DNA of 64,000 nt from Cyrtodaria siliqua (lineage: Eukaryota > Mollusca > Bivalvia > Adapedonta > Hiatellidae), in contig JAWPHD010005574.1 in NCBI GenBank assembly GCA_037043455.1, positions 96,572-160,571 of the forward strand, in the 5' to 3' direction. Of this stretch, positions 24,101-39,100 are shown one piece after another; positions within the stretch are counted from its first letter, which is position 1; every line of letters starts with the position of its first letter. The position numbers were made by a program, and so were the translations under genes. The notes beneath the pieces were generated by a model that saw only the letters and a list, made by a program, of their open reading frames with translations, had not been told where the DNA came from and did not search any database.

Positions 24101-27100
24101 CTTGTTTACAGGATAGAGGCCACATTTCTTGAGCAATCTTAACCAAACTTGCACAGATTGTATATGACCATAAGATCTCGGACGAGTTTGATAATGGGCA
24201 AGACTGGACCAGTAACACCAGAGCTACGGCCCCTGACTTAGCAAAAAATGCAGTTTTACATATTATTAACACGAAAATGGCCACATTCCTTGAGCAATCT
24301 TAACCAGTTTTTATTATTATTATTATTTGTTTTAATTATTATTATTTGTTGCTTTTTTTTATTATATATATATATTTTTTTTTTTTTTTTTTTTTTTTTT
24401 ATATATTTTTTTTTCATTTGCTTAGTTTTTTAATTTTTGCTTTTATTTTTTTAAACGCCGTACTGGATTTGACAAATATTAGCAAGACGCATTGGTATGA
24501 TGTCTAGTTGTGCATATTGCTATTTTTTCGGTTTGTTAATTTTTGATGGAATTATGGCCCCTTTTACTTTGAATTTCTTGTTGGCGCTAATCCTCCTAAA
24601 CGCCTTGTTGGATTTCGACGAAATTTGGCAGGAAGCATCAGTATGATGTCTAGTTTTTAAACAAATGCACTTATTTGTTATCTCAGCAAACTGCAAACTC
24701 CACTGTTTTTAGTTACATCACTAAGAGCAGTGGCAGAAAAACAATAACGTGGCTCCAGCGTAAATGGAGTTTCTACGATAGAATTTGCAGCAACTCTGCA
24801 GTTCAGGGTGAGAAGGTTCTAGGCCCATTTTCCATATTTTATCTCGATGTACATGGAAGATGAGCCTGGCATGTTCATGCCTTTTAGGCGCCATATAACC
24901 TTTTCATGTGTTGGTGCGCCTTAAACCCCAATTCATTTGATCATTTAGTTACTAAAATGTTTACAAACTTCCATTTAAGCATCATTGACCTGTTTATTTT
25001 TAAGTCCTGCCCCCGTTAGGTGAGACATGTGAATCCACGGATTTCTTGTTTAATATGTCACATGATGACCTATACTGGCCTTTAGGGTAATAATTCTTTT
25101 GATCCTGATCAGCCTTTGTATCAATTATACCAACCAATTTAAAAGTACAGCTACCATTTTGACAAATTCTCAAAAGATCACCTCTTGAAATGGGAAGATT
25201 CAAAATTGACTTTTAAATGGGGAAAAAAGTGATAGATAGGTGACACACAATATAGATTTTGCGAAATTGTAATGATCTACTTTCAATTTAGGCTATGATT
25301 TCAAGCCAGTAATCAGTCAAAAAGTATGTCATAGATTAAAAACACTCATTTGCTCTTTCTTGTATACAGAGCTTAATAAAAGCCATTTTATCATCATGTT
25401 AAGTCTGCATTTGCTGCCATTTTATATGGTACAAGGTGAGAAACCGGTCTATTTGATTGAAGTTCGATTAACCTGGCATGGCCAATACCAATTTTATTAT
25501 TTTTTATCACCAGTGTTTTCTATAGCAGACATTGATTGCCTCATGTTATTAAAACGGTTGACAGTTTTTTTTTTTTATGGTAATCAAAGGTCAGTCCACA
25601 TAGTTCGTGCTTATTTTTAGAAGAGTATCATTACTTTATTACAAAAAGCATAGTGAAAGAAATATCCATGGTTAAATTAAAGAAGGGAATAGGGTTTAAG
25701 TAAAACAGGGGTTTGATATTTGATGTAAAATCACGGAAATTTTATTTGCACTTTAAAATCCGGAGACATTTTCAGCGAGTATTTATAGAGCATAACAATT
25801 ATGAGCCCAGTCAAATGAGATGATCTTTGAGATGATCCTATATTTTGTTATTGTCAAACTGAAAGCTGTACTCACTTTTCCTTACATGTATGTGTTTAAC
25901 TTCACCTGCAGAAATCATATATAGATAAGATTAGCAATTTTACTTTGATTGAAAACAATAAACCGCTGCTGACTACCATCAGTGCTGTCTTATGGACAGC
26001 TCATTCAGCAATGTGAAGCAAATTCTCACAATGTTATTTCACAGTTTACTTAAAGTATTTGTGCTAATAAACGTTTTATTTTTATGAGATGTCTTTATCT
26101 TTCTCCTATAGAAATCAAAAAATCAATGCAAATTCTGAACAAGACAAAACTAATCATTAAAGTTGCAGAGGACCTTAGCATAGTTTCTTCATAACTTCAT
26201 TGTTGATGAACACACATGTACGTAAGTAAGAAACATTAATCAATAAAACAGAGATCGAGATCTTTCATTGTTCATGCGTTGCCTGTAAGTTACAATAAAA
26301 CATTGCCGCTTTGGAGCATTACTCAAGTTTATCATCCATTTAAATGTGAATGTCATGTTATCTATCAAATTAAACTTCAAGATGATCCATATATATATCA
26401 TGGTAGCACTCTACAAAGTGCTGTCACATTTTTTATCAGTTAAAATCAAACATCTAAGCTTTTAGTCTCCATGTTTAGCAAGGTTTGTTTTAAAGTATTG
26501 GTTGTGAAGGTTCCTGTTGTTGGGCATTATAGATTATTGCTCTCTACCTTTGGAGGTAATAAAGTTACAGGCAATAAAACATGTTTTAATGTCAATTTAA
26601 TATTATTAAGTTTTATACCTGTTATTTTTTTAAAGTTTTATATTTCTATTAAGTTTGTTTTTGAATATATTGTATCTCCGCTAATCTATGAACGTAATAA
26701 AATAGGATTATAATAAAGTTCTGCTAAACTTACCTGTGAGATTCATAGCTCTTATCGTTTTATATTCTGTACCTACCATGGATGGTATGGGGTATGGTAT
26801 TAAACCATAAGAGCTATGATTCTCACAGCTACCATTGAATTGAGTTTTTATGGAGAACCAACACAAAAAGTTTATATGGCACCAACAGGAATGAACATTC
26901 CAGGCTCACTTTCCATTTGCATCTAGATAATATGCAGGATTGGCTTAGAACCTTCTCACCTGCAGAGTTGCTGCACATTCTGTGGTAAATCCGTTTTTCA
27001 CTGGTATCATGACCATTTTTTTCTGTCACCACTTGAGTAACACCTGAAATAATACAGGGATCATTATGAAGACCTTTAACGAACATGACAGAAATATAAA

Positions 27101-30100
27101 AAAAGAAAAGAAATAAAAAAAAAAAGAAATAGGAAAAATGAACATGAATTCGGAGGGATTTTACCCCTCTGCCGGGATAAGCAGTGGCCCTATTTTTGCC
27201 TGGGAACCACAACTGGCTCTGTGTACAGAATATATTAAAACCATAAATGCTATGATTCTCGCAGCTATGCTAAACCATGATTGTAATAAAGGTCTGCTAA
27301 ACTATGATTAAAATAAAGGTCTGCTGAACCATGATTGTAATAAAGGTCTGCTGAACTATGATTGTAATAAAGTTCTGCTAAATTGTGATTGTAATGAAGG
27401 TCTTCTGAACTATGGTTGTAAAAAGGTCTAGTAAACTATGATTTTAATGAAGGTCTTCTGAACTATGATTGTAATAAAGTTCTTCTGAACTATGATTGTC
27501 ATAAAGGTCTGCTGAACCATGATTGTAAAAATGGTTTGCTATGATTGTAATAAAGGTCTTCTGAACTATAATTGTAATAAAGTTCTTCTGAACTATGATT
27601 GTCATAAAGGTCTGCTAAACTGATTGTCATAAAGATCTGCTAAACTATGATTGTAATAAAGGTCTGCTGAACTATGATTGTAATAAAGGTCTGCTAAACT
27701 ATGATTGTAATAAAGGTTTTCTGAACTATGATTGTCATAAAGGTCTGCTAAACTATGATTGAAATAAAGGTCTTCTGAACTATGATTGTCGTAAAGGTCT
27801 GCTAAACTATGATTGTAATAAAGGTCTTCTGAACTATGATTGTAATAAAGGTCTGGTAAAATATGATTGTAATAAAGGTCTGGTAAACTATGATTGTGAT
27901 AAAGGTCTGTTAAACTATGATTGTAATAAAGGTCTGCTGAACTATAATTGTAATAAAGGTCCGCTGAACTATGATTGTAATAAAGGTCTCCTGAACCATG
28001 ATTGTCATAAAGTTCTGCTTAACTATGATTGTAATAAAGGTCTCAGGACAGAACTATGATTGTAATAAAGGTCTGCTAAACTATGATTGTCATAAAGGTC
28101 TGCTAAACTATTATTGTAATAAAGGTCTGCTGAAGTATGATTGTAATAAAGGTCTGCTAAACTATGATTGTAATAAAGGTCTGCTGAACTATGATTGTCG
28201 TAAAGGTCTGCTGAACTATGATTGTCGTAAAGGTCTGCTAAACTATGATTGTAATAAAGGTTGTCTGAACTATGATTGTCATAAAGGTCTGCTAAACTAT
28301 GATTGAAATAAAGGTTTTCTGAACTATGATTGTCGTAAAGGTCTGCTAAACTATGATTGTCATAAAGGTCTGCTAAACTATGATTGAAATAAAGGTTTTC
28401 TGAACTATGATTGTCATAAAGGTCTGCTAAACTATGATTGAAATAAAGGTCTGCTGAACTATGATTGTCGTAAAGGTCTGCTGAACTATGACTGTCGTAA
28501 AGGTCTGCTAAACTATGATTGAAATAAAGGTTTTCTGAACTATGATTGTCGTAAAGGTCTGCTAAACTATGATTGAAATAAAGGTTTTCTGAACTATGAT
28601 TGTCGTAAAGGTCTGCTAAACTATGATTGTCATAAAGGTCTGCTAAACTATGATTGAAATAAAGGTTTTCTGAACTATGATTGTCGTAAAGGTCTGCTAA
28701 ACTATGATTGAAATAAAGGTTTTCTGAACTATGAGTGTCGTAAAGGTCTGCTAAACTATGATTGTATTAAAGGTCTCAGGACAGAACTATGATTGTAATA
28801 AAGGTCTGCTAAACTATGATTGTAATAAAGGTCTGCTAAACTATGATTGTAATAAAGGTCTGGTAAACTATGATTGTGATAAAGGTCTGCTTAACTATGA
28901 TAGTAATAAAGGTCTGCTGAACTATAATTGTAATAAAGGTCCGCTGAACTATGATTGTAATAAAGGTCTCCTGAACCATGATTGTCATAAAGTTCTGCTT
29001 AATAAAGGTCTCAGGACAGAACTATGATTGTAATAAAGGTCTGCTAAACTATGATTGTAATAAAGGTCTTCTGAACTATGATTGTAATTAAGGTCTGCTA
29101 AAATATGGTTGTAATAAGGATCTGCTGAACTATGATTATAATAAAGGTCTTCCAAACTATGATTGTAATCAAGGTCTGCTAAACTATGATTGCAATAAAG
29201 GTCTCCTGAAACTATGATTGTAATAAAGGTCTGCTAAACTATGATTGCAATAAAGGTCTCCTGAAACTATGATTGTAATAAAGGTCTGCTAAACTATGAT
29301 TGCAATAAAGGTCTCCTGAAACTATGATTGTAATAAAGGTCTGGTAAACTAAGATTGTAATAAAGGTCTGATAAACTATGATTGTAATAAAGGTCTGCTG
29401 AACTATGACTGTCATAAAGGTCTGCTAAACTATGATTGTAATAAAGGTCTTCTGAACTATGATTGTAATAAAGGTCTGGTAAACTAAGATTGTAATAAAG
29501 GTCTGATAAACTATGATTGTAATAAAGGTCTGCTGAAGTTTGATTTTTATAAAGGTCTGCTAAACTGTGATTGCAATAAAGGTCTTCGGAACTATGGGTC
29601 TTCTGAACTATGATTGTAATAAAGGTCTTCTGAACCATGATTGTCATAAAGGTCTCCTGAACCATGATTGTAATAAAGGTCTGCTAAACTATGACTGTAA
29701 TAAAGGTCTGCTTAACTATGATTGTAATAAAGGTCTGCTAAATTATGATTGTAATAAAGGTCTGCTGAACTATTATTGTAATAAAGGTCTACTAAACTAT
29801 GATTGTAATAAAGGTCTCCTGAACCATGATTGTAATAAAGGTCTGCTGAACTATGATTGTAATAAAGGTCTACTAAACTATGATTGTAATAAAGGTCTCT
29901 GGAACCATGATTGTAATAAAGGTCTGCTGAACTATGATTGTAATAAAGGTCAGCTGAACTATGATTGTCATAAAGGTCTGCTGAACTATGATTGTAATAA
30001 AGGTCTTCTGAACTATGATTGTACTAAAGGTCCGCTAAACTATGACTGTAATAAAGGTCTGCTAAACTATGATTGTAATAAAGATCTGTTAAACTATGAT

Positions 30101-33100
30101 TGTAATAAAGGTCTGCTAAACTATGATTGCAATAAAGGTCTGCTAAACTATGATTGTAATAAAGATCTGTTAAACTATGATTGTAATAAAGGTCTGCTGA
30201 ACTATGATTGCAATAAAGGTCTGCTAAACTATGATTGTAATAAAGATCTGTTTAACTATGATTGTAATAAAGGTCTGCTGAACTATGATTGTAATAAAGA
30301 TCTGTTAAACTATGATTGTAATAAAGGTCTGCTAAACTATGATTGCAATAAAGGTCTGCTAAACTATGATTGTAATAAGGTCTGCTAAACTATGATTGCA
30401 ATAAAGGTCTGCTAAATTATGATTGTAATAAAGGTCTGCTGAACTATTATTGTAATAAAGGTCTACTAAACTATGATTGTAATAAAGGTCTCCTGAACCA
30501 TGATTGTAATAAAGGTCTGCTGAACTATGATTGTAATAAAGGTCTACTAAACTATGATTGTAATAAAGGTCTCTGGAACCATGATTGTAATAAAGGTCTG
30601 CTGAACTATGATTGTAATAAAGGTCAGCTGAACTATGATTGTCATAAAGGTCTGCTGAACTATGATTGTAATAAAGGTCTTCTGAACTATGATTGTACTA
30701 AAGGTCCGCTAAACTATGACTGTAATAAAGGTCTGCTAAACTATGATTGTAATAAAGATCTGTTAAACTATGATTGTAATAAAGGTCTGCTAAACTATGA
30801 TTGCAATAAAGGTCTGCTAAACTATGATTGTAATAAAGATCTGTTAAACTATGATTGTAATAAAGGTCTGCTGAACTATGATTGCAATAAAGGTCTGCTA
30901 AACTATGATTGTAATAAAGATCTGTTTAACTATGATTGTAATAAAGGTCTGCTGAACTATGATTGTAATAAAGATCTGTTAAACTATGATTGTAATAAAG
31001 GTCTGCTAAACTATGATTGCAATAAAGGTCTGCTAAACTATGATTGTAATAAGGTCTGCTAAACTATGATTGCAATAAAGGTCTGCTAAACTATGATTGT
31101 AATAAGGTCTCCAGAACTATGATTGTAATAAAGGTCTGCTAAACTATGATTGTAATAAAGGTCTGCTAAACTATGATTGCAATAAAGGTCTGCTAAACTA
31201 TGGTTGTTATAAAGGTCTGCTGAACTATAATTGTCATAAAGGTCTGCTAAACTGTGATTGTAATAAAGGTCTTTTTAAACTATGTTTGTAATACATGTAT
31301 GTGCTAAATACAGTTCTAAACTATGATTCATATTTGACTGATGACTCAGTCTCAAAGTTGACAAGAGTTCATTCTAATCACTGTAATAATTGTATATTTG
31401 GCAGTTATGTCTTTTGTGCAGCTATAATGAATATTACAAGTTCAGTTTTAATGTAAACAGTATGTTGTCAATAACTGATATTATCAAATAGTCCATCCAC
31501 TAAATCAAGACGAAGGATATAGAGGTTTGTTACACCTAAGTTGGTTCATTAATTGTTTGGAAGCAGGAAGAGTATGCACATTAACAGTAATGTTTTTTGT
31601 TTTTATTGTGCAAAATCAGTTGATCTTCTATGGTTTAAATATTATTAAAATCTGATTATATTGAAAGATCACCTAACTTAACAAGCACATGATATTCCTT
31701 CAACATTTTGTTTTTAGTTTGTTCCACAATCACTTGTAAAGAGCATATCCTTACTTGTATACACCCCTATCTTAATGAGTGTATACACCCCTATCTTAAT
31801 GAGTGTATATCCAAGTTAGATATATTTAGCAGCAAATGAGGTATTTTTCATTACATTAACAAGAATTCATAGCTCTGGTCTTTCCCTACAGATAGGATAT
31901 TGATCTATCAAAAAGCAATATTTTTTCACATGAATGTTGAGATCAATAAATACATGGTTGGTTGTCAACAAAGGAATATACAAGTATATGTCCTTATCAA
32001 CAAAGGAATATACTGTACAAGGATATGTCATTATACTCCTGTACTGATGGTGACATTGTGGTATAGGACAGAAAATAAGGATTTCAGACAGTTACTGTCT
32101 GTCAAAATGGTGTTGATTAAATTAAGAACTGCTGATTAAATTATTATACTTTGGGGGTGCCAGAGACCTTGAAAAGTCAGGGAAATTTGATTATTTTTTC
32201 AAGGTCAGGGAATTTTGAAAAATGGTCAGAGAAATTTGAATTTTCTGAAAAGTCAGGGAAAAAACTATTTTTTTGTCGAGAAATTATGTATTTTGTTGTT
32301 GAGATATCGTGTATCTATAGCTATGGCAATCTAAATTCTTTGCAGTATAAAACATGAGATTGTCAAATTTTGTTGTTTTAATACATAATAATTGATGTAA
32401 CTTATCTTTCAATTTGAATTGAAGTAATATGGGTGGAATTGTTGGCTGTATGAGAGTGAGGAGACTGATAAAATTGTGTCATATTGGTCAGTGAAAAATT
32501 ACATTTGGTCAGGGAAAAGTCAGGGAAATTTGCAACCCTGAACTTTGTATATGGTCTTCTCTCGTAGGCAAGTGACTCAATTTAAATAAAAAAAATATGT
32601 GTCCTGTGTATATTCAGATACACAATGCTACCGTGTTAATCCTCTAGCAATAACTTTGACCAATCGAATGCATCCATTTCAAGAGAACAAGAGCAGATCA
32701 ATATTCAGTTAATATTAAAGAGCTGATTAATATTCAATTAATATTAAAGTGCTTGTTAATGATCATTAACTTCAGGAAATTTTATTCTAACTAACATAAA
32801 ATAATCATTATTTGCTTGTGATTAATAATTTTAAAGTTAATATTTTTCTGTTTAGCTTGATAGTACTCTCTAAGTAGACATACTTCTAAATGCAGATTAA
32901 TAATGATGTTAAAATTCTCCTAATTTTTATTTACTACAAAGTCCATACTTATATTTTTGTTCGACTTAAATAAAGTTCAATTTAGTATGTGTAGTTAGTA
33001 TAAACATTTTGTAATTATTTTATAACGTTTACAACATGTATATTATGATAAAACAATACAAAGTTAAAAGAATTAGAAGAATTAGAACAAAACAGCATTG

Positions 33101-36100
33101 TTTTATAGCATTCCTCTGCTTACTGAGAGTAGTTAAATGTTCACAACAATTTCCATGGAGATTGTAGGGATATCCAACTACTAATTATAAGAGGACGCTC
33201 ACATGCATAATCACCATCAAGAATCAAAGAGTTGAAAGATCATAGGATTTAAATACTAATATGCGGTGAAAACAACAACAGTCACAGTAGCTTGAGTATT
33301 TGTCTCCTGAACCGGAGGAAGAGTGAGCTCCAAACCTGTTTTTGAAACAAAAAAATATATTCAAACAGTAGGGCTGTCATTGATAGGGTGTGAAGAGTAT
33401 CGCCTATATCCATATACTGAAGGAAAAATTTCAACGATATATCGGCTGAAATGGTTAAACATGTATAAATTGCTTTGAAATAGGCATTATGGGGATCTAC
33501 TCTTTGAAGCATATTTGGCAGTTTGCTCTAGCTTTTCTACCTAACACTAGGCATTTGTAATTAATAAAATAAATAGGCATATTTTGCATAATTTATTTGC
33601 TTGTGTTAGCAAAGCAATCGCTGTTTTAAATCAAGTTAGAAATTTGTTTTTTTTAAACCATCGTTTCGAGATAATTACATTAAAAAAATGACAGAATAGA
33701 AACTAACAAGACGATGGATAGAGTCCATGCCTACACATCTGTCCCAACATGTTTTAGTCCAAACCACTCCACAGGCAATATTTCCGGTTTGAATGAAAGT
33801 TTTTGCAAGGAAACTCCAAAACAAAACGGTGTTAATTTTGATTTGGTTTTGCTTTTTTCTGTTTGAATTGATTTCTGAAAAAATGTATTGATCGTCTGAA
33901 AAGATATATCGATATCATTTCTATCAATGACAGCCCTATCCAAAGTCATATGAAACTTTTATAAAATAAATCTAATTGGTTCCTACGATTATGCATTTGA
34001 GCTGTCCGATAGTGACTGATAATTTTAACCTGAAACTTGCTATAAATTATTCTGCCATCGTTATCTAACGCTGATCTGTGGCACATGTTTGGAGGAAAAC
34101 CCATTTAGTTCCATTGAGTTTTCTCTTAAGTTGTACTTCGTTGAACGGCCTATTTGCAGTGAGAGAGTTATGAAGTTCTGCATGCGGTGACTAACCTTGT
34201 TTAATATCTTCTGTAAGTTATATATTATGTTGTTTTTTTCAGGGACAAGTTGTTTCCGGAATCGGTCATACGAAATGTGATATACCAAGTTCTACAAGGC
34301 TTGGCCTTTATGCATAAACATGGTAAGTAAAATTAAGGCTCTGTTGTAAGATACTCTTTCAGCCAGTGATGCCTGATTTATACCGCCAGCTATAAATCTA
34401 GAGTTTTGAAACCTGCTTAAACGGATGTAACTTTTATCATCCCCTCTGAAGAATAATTGACCAAATGTCATGGCCATTATGGCACTTCTTGTTATTCAAT
34501 TGCTTTAAAGAGTTTATAGTTGACCCCTAGCTGTGTGGCATGTCAGATTCCAGCTCTGATTGTTGACTCCTTTGACATTCTGACTCGTTCCCTCCTCTAC
34601 CCCGCACCCTCTCTTTCCTTCACCACCACACACACAGACTCCCTCAAATTTCAAATCTTAACAGTATCTGAAAAAGTTTTATTGGAAAACAATGAAGATG
34701 AAAGTAATGGAAAGTCTCTTGAGAACAATGTTAATAGTATTTAACTTATTACATATTTATGCAGGTATGCTGCAAAACTATGTACATACCGTGCAACCAT
34801 AAGTAACTTTTGTTTGATCAGATACAACAATCATAGCAACTAAATCAGTATCTAAAGGTCAGTAAGGCATTCCATATTGACTGACATGCCATCTATAAAG
34901 AAGAATTTGATATATAGGGGGCAATTTTTGGGGCCATTATTTGGCCCCATCCCTAATTGTCAAAGGAGTAAATACATCATAATTATTTTACTTGTGTTCT
35001 TATCCCTTTTCTTCTATTATGTACAAATATCATGCTGTAACAATAAAGAGAAATAAATATTGTTTAAACCAATTGTCAAAAGCAAGTCACATTTAATTAA
35101 TTATATTAGGTGTAGTATTATCAGTAGTTCATAGAGATTTAAACCTTAATTGTTAGGAAATTCAACAATTTACAATATACAATATTCAAGGATTCCACTA
35201 CCCGATTAATTGAAAAAAATATAACAACACTACAAACAAATATCCACTGAAATAGGGAACATAATAGACACACTTACATATAATGGTGTTTTGTTGTATG
35301 TTGTGGTTTTTTTTGCTGAAAAGAGTTGATAATAATTTATTCCGAGATGATTGAAATTAAAGCAGTTTGTAGCCCAATTTTATTTCTGCAAGTTGTTGTT
35401 TAATGTTTTTAAAAATACCCAGTCAGACACTTGTAGGTTAATATGATATGCAAATATTTGATAACCTTGTAGGCATACAGTTCAATATTTAAACTGCTTG
35501 CTGGTGTTATAAAAATAATCTAACACTGTGTTAAGGTTATTATTTTTTTGCCCAGGACATACAATATAAATTACAATACAATAGAACTGTCAAAGGATCA
35601 GCGGGTCTCAAGACCTTTATAAGTAGTGGTTGTCTAAGCGGATTTATTGTGTCTTGTTAAAGGTTAATATTGTGATCGGTTTCCACTATTGGCTGTTTGT
35701 ATGTCAGTTGAACTGGTTAACATTTCTCAACTCATTGGTGGCTTCTTTGTTTCACAGCCATATTTTGACAACTTTTTTTTTTATTCACATTAATAGTTAA
35801 TAGACATTTAAAGTCTGGTGCCGGTTATTTCTGGTTCGATTAGAAAACTGAAAACTAGAGCACGATTACAAAGCAAAATGATAAGAAAGGCACTTTGCCA
35901 AGTATTTGAACAATTATAAAACATTCTACACAAATCGCTGAAGTGTTTTTACTTCAGAAGCAGTCGAGGTCTATAATTGTTATGAAAATGGAAACAATGA
36001 GTAATCAATTTCTCAGTAGGAGCTTTTACAAATGGGAAGTTATTTTTATTACAAAATCATACGTAGTTTGGCCTGCATTTCTTTAAACATACATATACTA

Positions 36101-39100
36101 CTGTATACCCGTTTATATGTATACTCCCATATAAATGCTTCACCCCAGCCCTCTAACCTTTTTATTTATTTATTTTTTACATATGAGATCAAGTTCAGAG
36201 AAGAATTCTATAAGCAGTTTGCTGTCATTCTAATCCTTTAATGTAATTGTACAATGTATATATGCAATGTTGTAAACCATTGAAAAAATAAAATACGTTT
36301 AAACCAAGTTCAGAGAAAATACACTTGCCAGTAGCCTGACTTAAGGTCTTGTTTAAGAAATTATCTCCATGCAAGCATTTTAGAGATATAAAATTGAAGA
36401 AGAAAAAAAAGTCTCAAATAAACGCCCCACTTTTGTAAAATGCAACGCACCCTGGGGCATTTATACGGGGGAATATGGTACTATTCTAATACAGTTGTAC
36501 ATCCTAACTTCTATACTTTATATTCAATGGATTCAAAACAGCTAACATGAATGTAATGACCAAAACCTTGTTTACAACAGGATGTCAACCTGCTGACATA
36601 TAGAGCAATTATTCCCTGATGTCGGTTATCGGATGTGTAGATCAAGGCATCACGGAAACATGGATACAGTTTCAGTAGCTATGAGAATCATAGCTCTTGT
36701 AGTTTTATATTATGTACCTACCATAGAGCTATGACTCGGCCTATAGAGAATATAGGTTAAGTAGGTCCACGACTTTATCCACACTTTCCAGCAAGGTTTT
36801 GATTTTAGTCGATCACGCTCATGCCTGCATTAACAACTGCCATATTTCAATTTACTAAACCTTAAATACATCACTTTTTGTGTAAATTGTAAACTCTTCC
36901 CTCTATCTTGATTGCAGGTTTCTTCCATCGTGACATGAAGCCAGAAAATTTGTTGTGTTCAGGACCAGACTGTGTTAAAATAGCAGATTTTGGTCTGGCG
37001 AGAGAAATACGATCTCGACCCCCATTTACAGACTATGTGTCCACGCGATGGTGAGACTGGGTTTTGTGTTATACTTAGTAATCATAAAAAGAGGATCTTA
37101 CATGTATATTATTTATTATGCAATTTGTGTCGCCTGCGTAGCATGGCAGACACATAGGGATCCCATTGTCTGTCGTCTATTGCCTGTCGTCTTTAACCTG
37201 CAACCTAGCCTTGGCCATAACTTAAAAAGTATTTGACCTATGTTCATGAAACTTCACACACATCTTCTTTATACATGTCCAACTCTACATTTCTGTAGTT
37301 TTTTTCATCAGTAGTTTTTTTCGGCAGCGTTATGCCCCTTATTCATAAAGCTTTAACTTGCAACCTTACCAAACTCATAACTGACCATAACTTGAAAAGT
37401 ATTTGACCTATATTCACACACATCTTCACCTTACATCAAGAAATGTAAAAAATCACTAAAAATCATTTGTCTTTGGGATAACTCAAGAACAGCTGGCACT
37501 GCAAACTCAAAACTAGGCAGGAATGTTTGTGTCATGGTCTAGTTGTGCACCTTCCCTTTTGGGTAGATTCGAATCAGAAATGCGGTTGCCATGGTAACAA
37601 AACTTGTAAAAATCACTCAGGTGAGTGATATAGGGCCATCATGGCCCTCTTGTTTTGATATAGAGTTTAATAACCAGTGTTTTTGAGATACGGGAAATAT
37701 CTCCCTCGGTAGAGAAATGGCCCTGATATAAGAACGAGTCCCAGTTGATAGATCTTTCTCATTAACTCAGGACTATTTTATTTTTTCCACAGGTACAGAG
37801 CCCCTGAGGTGCTCCTACGGTCCACAAATTACAACAGTCCAATAGATATGTGGGCAATAGGCTGTATAATGGCAGAAATGTACACACTCCGACCACTCTT
37901 CCCTGGCAGTTCAGAAATAGACGAAATATTCAAAATATGTACAGTCCTTGGTACACCGAAACAGGTAAAATTTTAGTCCCTAACCTTACAGCTTCCCCAA
38001 AACTAATTCTATCCCTATTTTGACATTCTATTTTAGTTTGTTATTATAGACATTCTATTTTAGTTTATGTCTTTCTAAAATTGACGTTTCCATTGGCTTT
38101 AACCTGTTGTCAGTATGGTATGACACTGACTGCACAGCAGCAAAAAAAGCCATATTGCTGGCACGAGTAACCGGGTATAATAAATAGTCTCCTGGTTCCT
38201 TGTTAAACACCTTCTATCGAAATGGGAATTTGATTCTCTTATGGCTTTACTAGTTGAACAAAAGAAAGAAATAAGTTGCTTAGGAATAGCAAATAAGTTG
38301 CTTAGGAATAGCAATTATTCAATATACTTAATGTACATCAAGGCTTTTGGTGCTAAATTTGTTCCAAAAAAAAAGCTATGGAATGACCATTTTAAAAGGT
38401 GAAACAGTATCTACGCAAGACGTTCACGTTGAAACACATTGCGATATATTTTACAGCCAAGTTTAAAATAGCTATCCCTGGCAGTTGAACATATTTAGGA
38501 AATACCTTCTTCTGGTTTTTTTTTTTATGTTTTTATTGTTATTAATTTTGGTGGTTTATGGCTCATTTAGTTTTATCAATTCAATACATAATCTGACAAT
38601 TTAAAAAAAAAACGACCCTGATAAACACCTTTTAAAATTGAGCTCGTACTTTAGAATTTATTGTATTGATTTTATTGTATTGATTGAATTTCATGATCCA
38701 GGGTTCTCCACAGGATTATTTTCAAGCATAGTGGCATTTAGCGCGTGCTGGGTGAGGGTACGGCAGGGGAAACCCCCTCCTGAGTTCGATTTTTTTGGCT
38801 TTTAGTAACTGCCTAAATTGACGTTGATGCACTCTTTTGTGTGATATTAGTGATGTTAGGAAGCCAGATATAATTATATATTTATGATAATAAACAATAT
38901 GATAAATAATCCATGTTTTAAGACTTTTATTTTTAAAAAAAAGCTCATAAAAATATTTACTAAAATAAGTTCATACACAATAATACATACACAATAATAC
39001 AACTTACACATCAACACAACATGCAACATCTGAAATACATACAATAAACAATAATAAATAATCCATGTTTTAATACATGATGAAGAAGAAAACATACATA

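Larger units (their letters stand above)
19631..34242 (+). other. intron 3, 14.6 kb repeat-filled
   Basis: Holds two C-tract repeats, several MITEs, a SINE, pearl-like tandem blocks, a dispersed repeat on each strand and a 4-kb minisatellite, all listed separately. The stretches 19631-20960, 21468-22440, 24910-26730, 31300-32150 and 32546-33368 show no exon-like sequence. Confidence 0.8.

Noticed and set aside
29567..30388. 273-codon frame of NYDCNKGLL repeats as a gene
   Set aside because: It is the 27-bp minisatellite read in one frame, lies in an intron, and the frame breaks at irregular units on both sides.
27262..31300. CRISPR-like array of regular repeats
   Set aside because: Units are contiguous without spacers, in a eukaryotic intron; an ordinary minisatellite.
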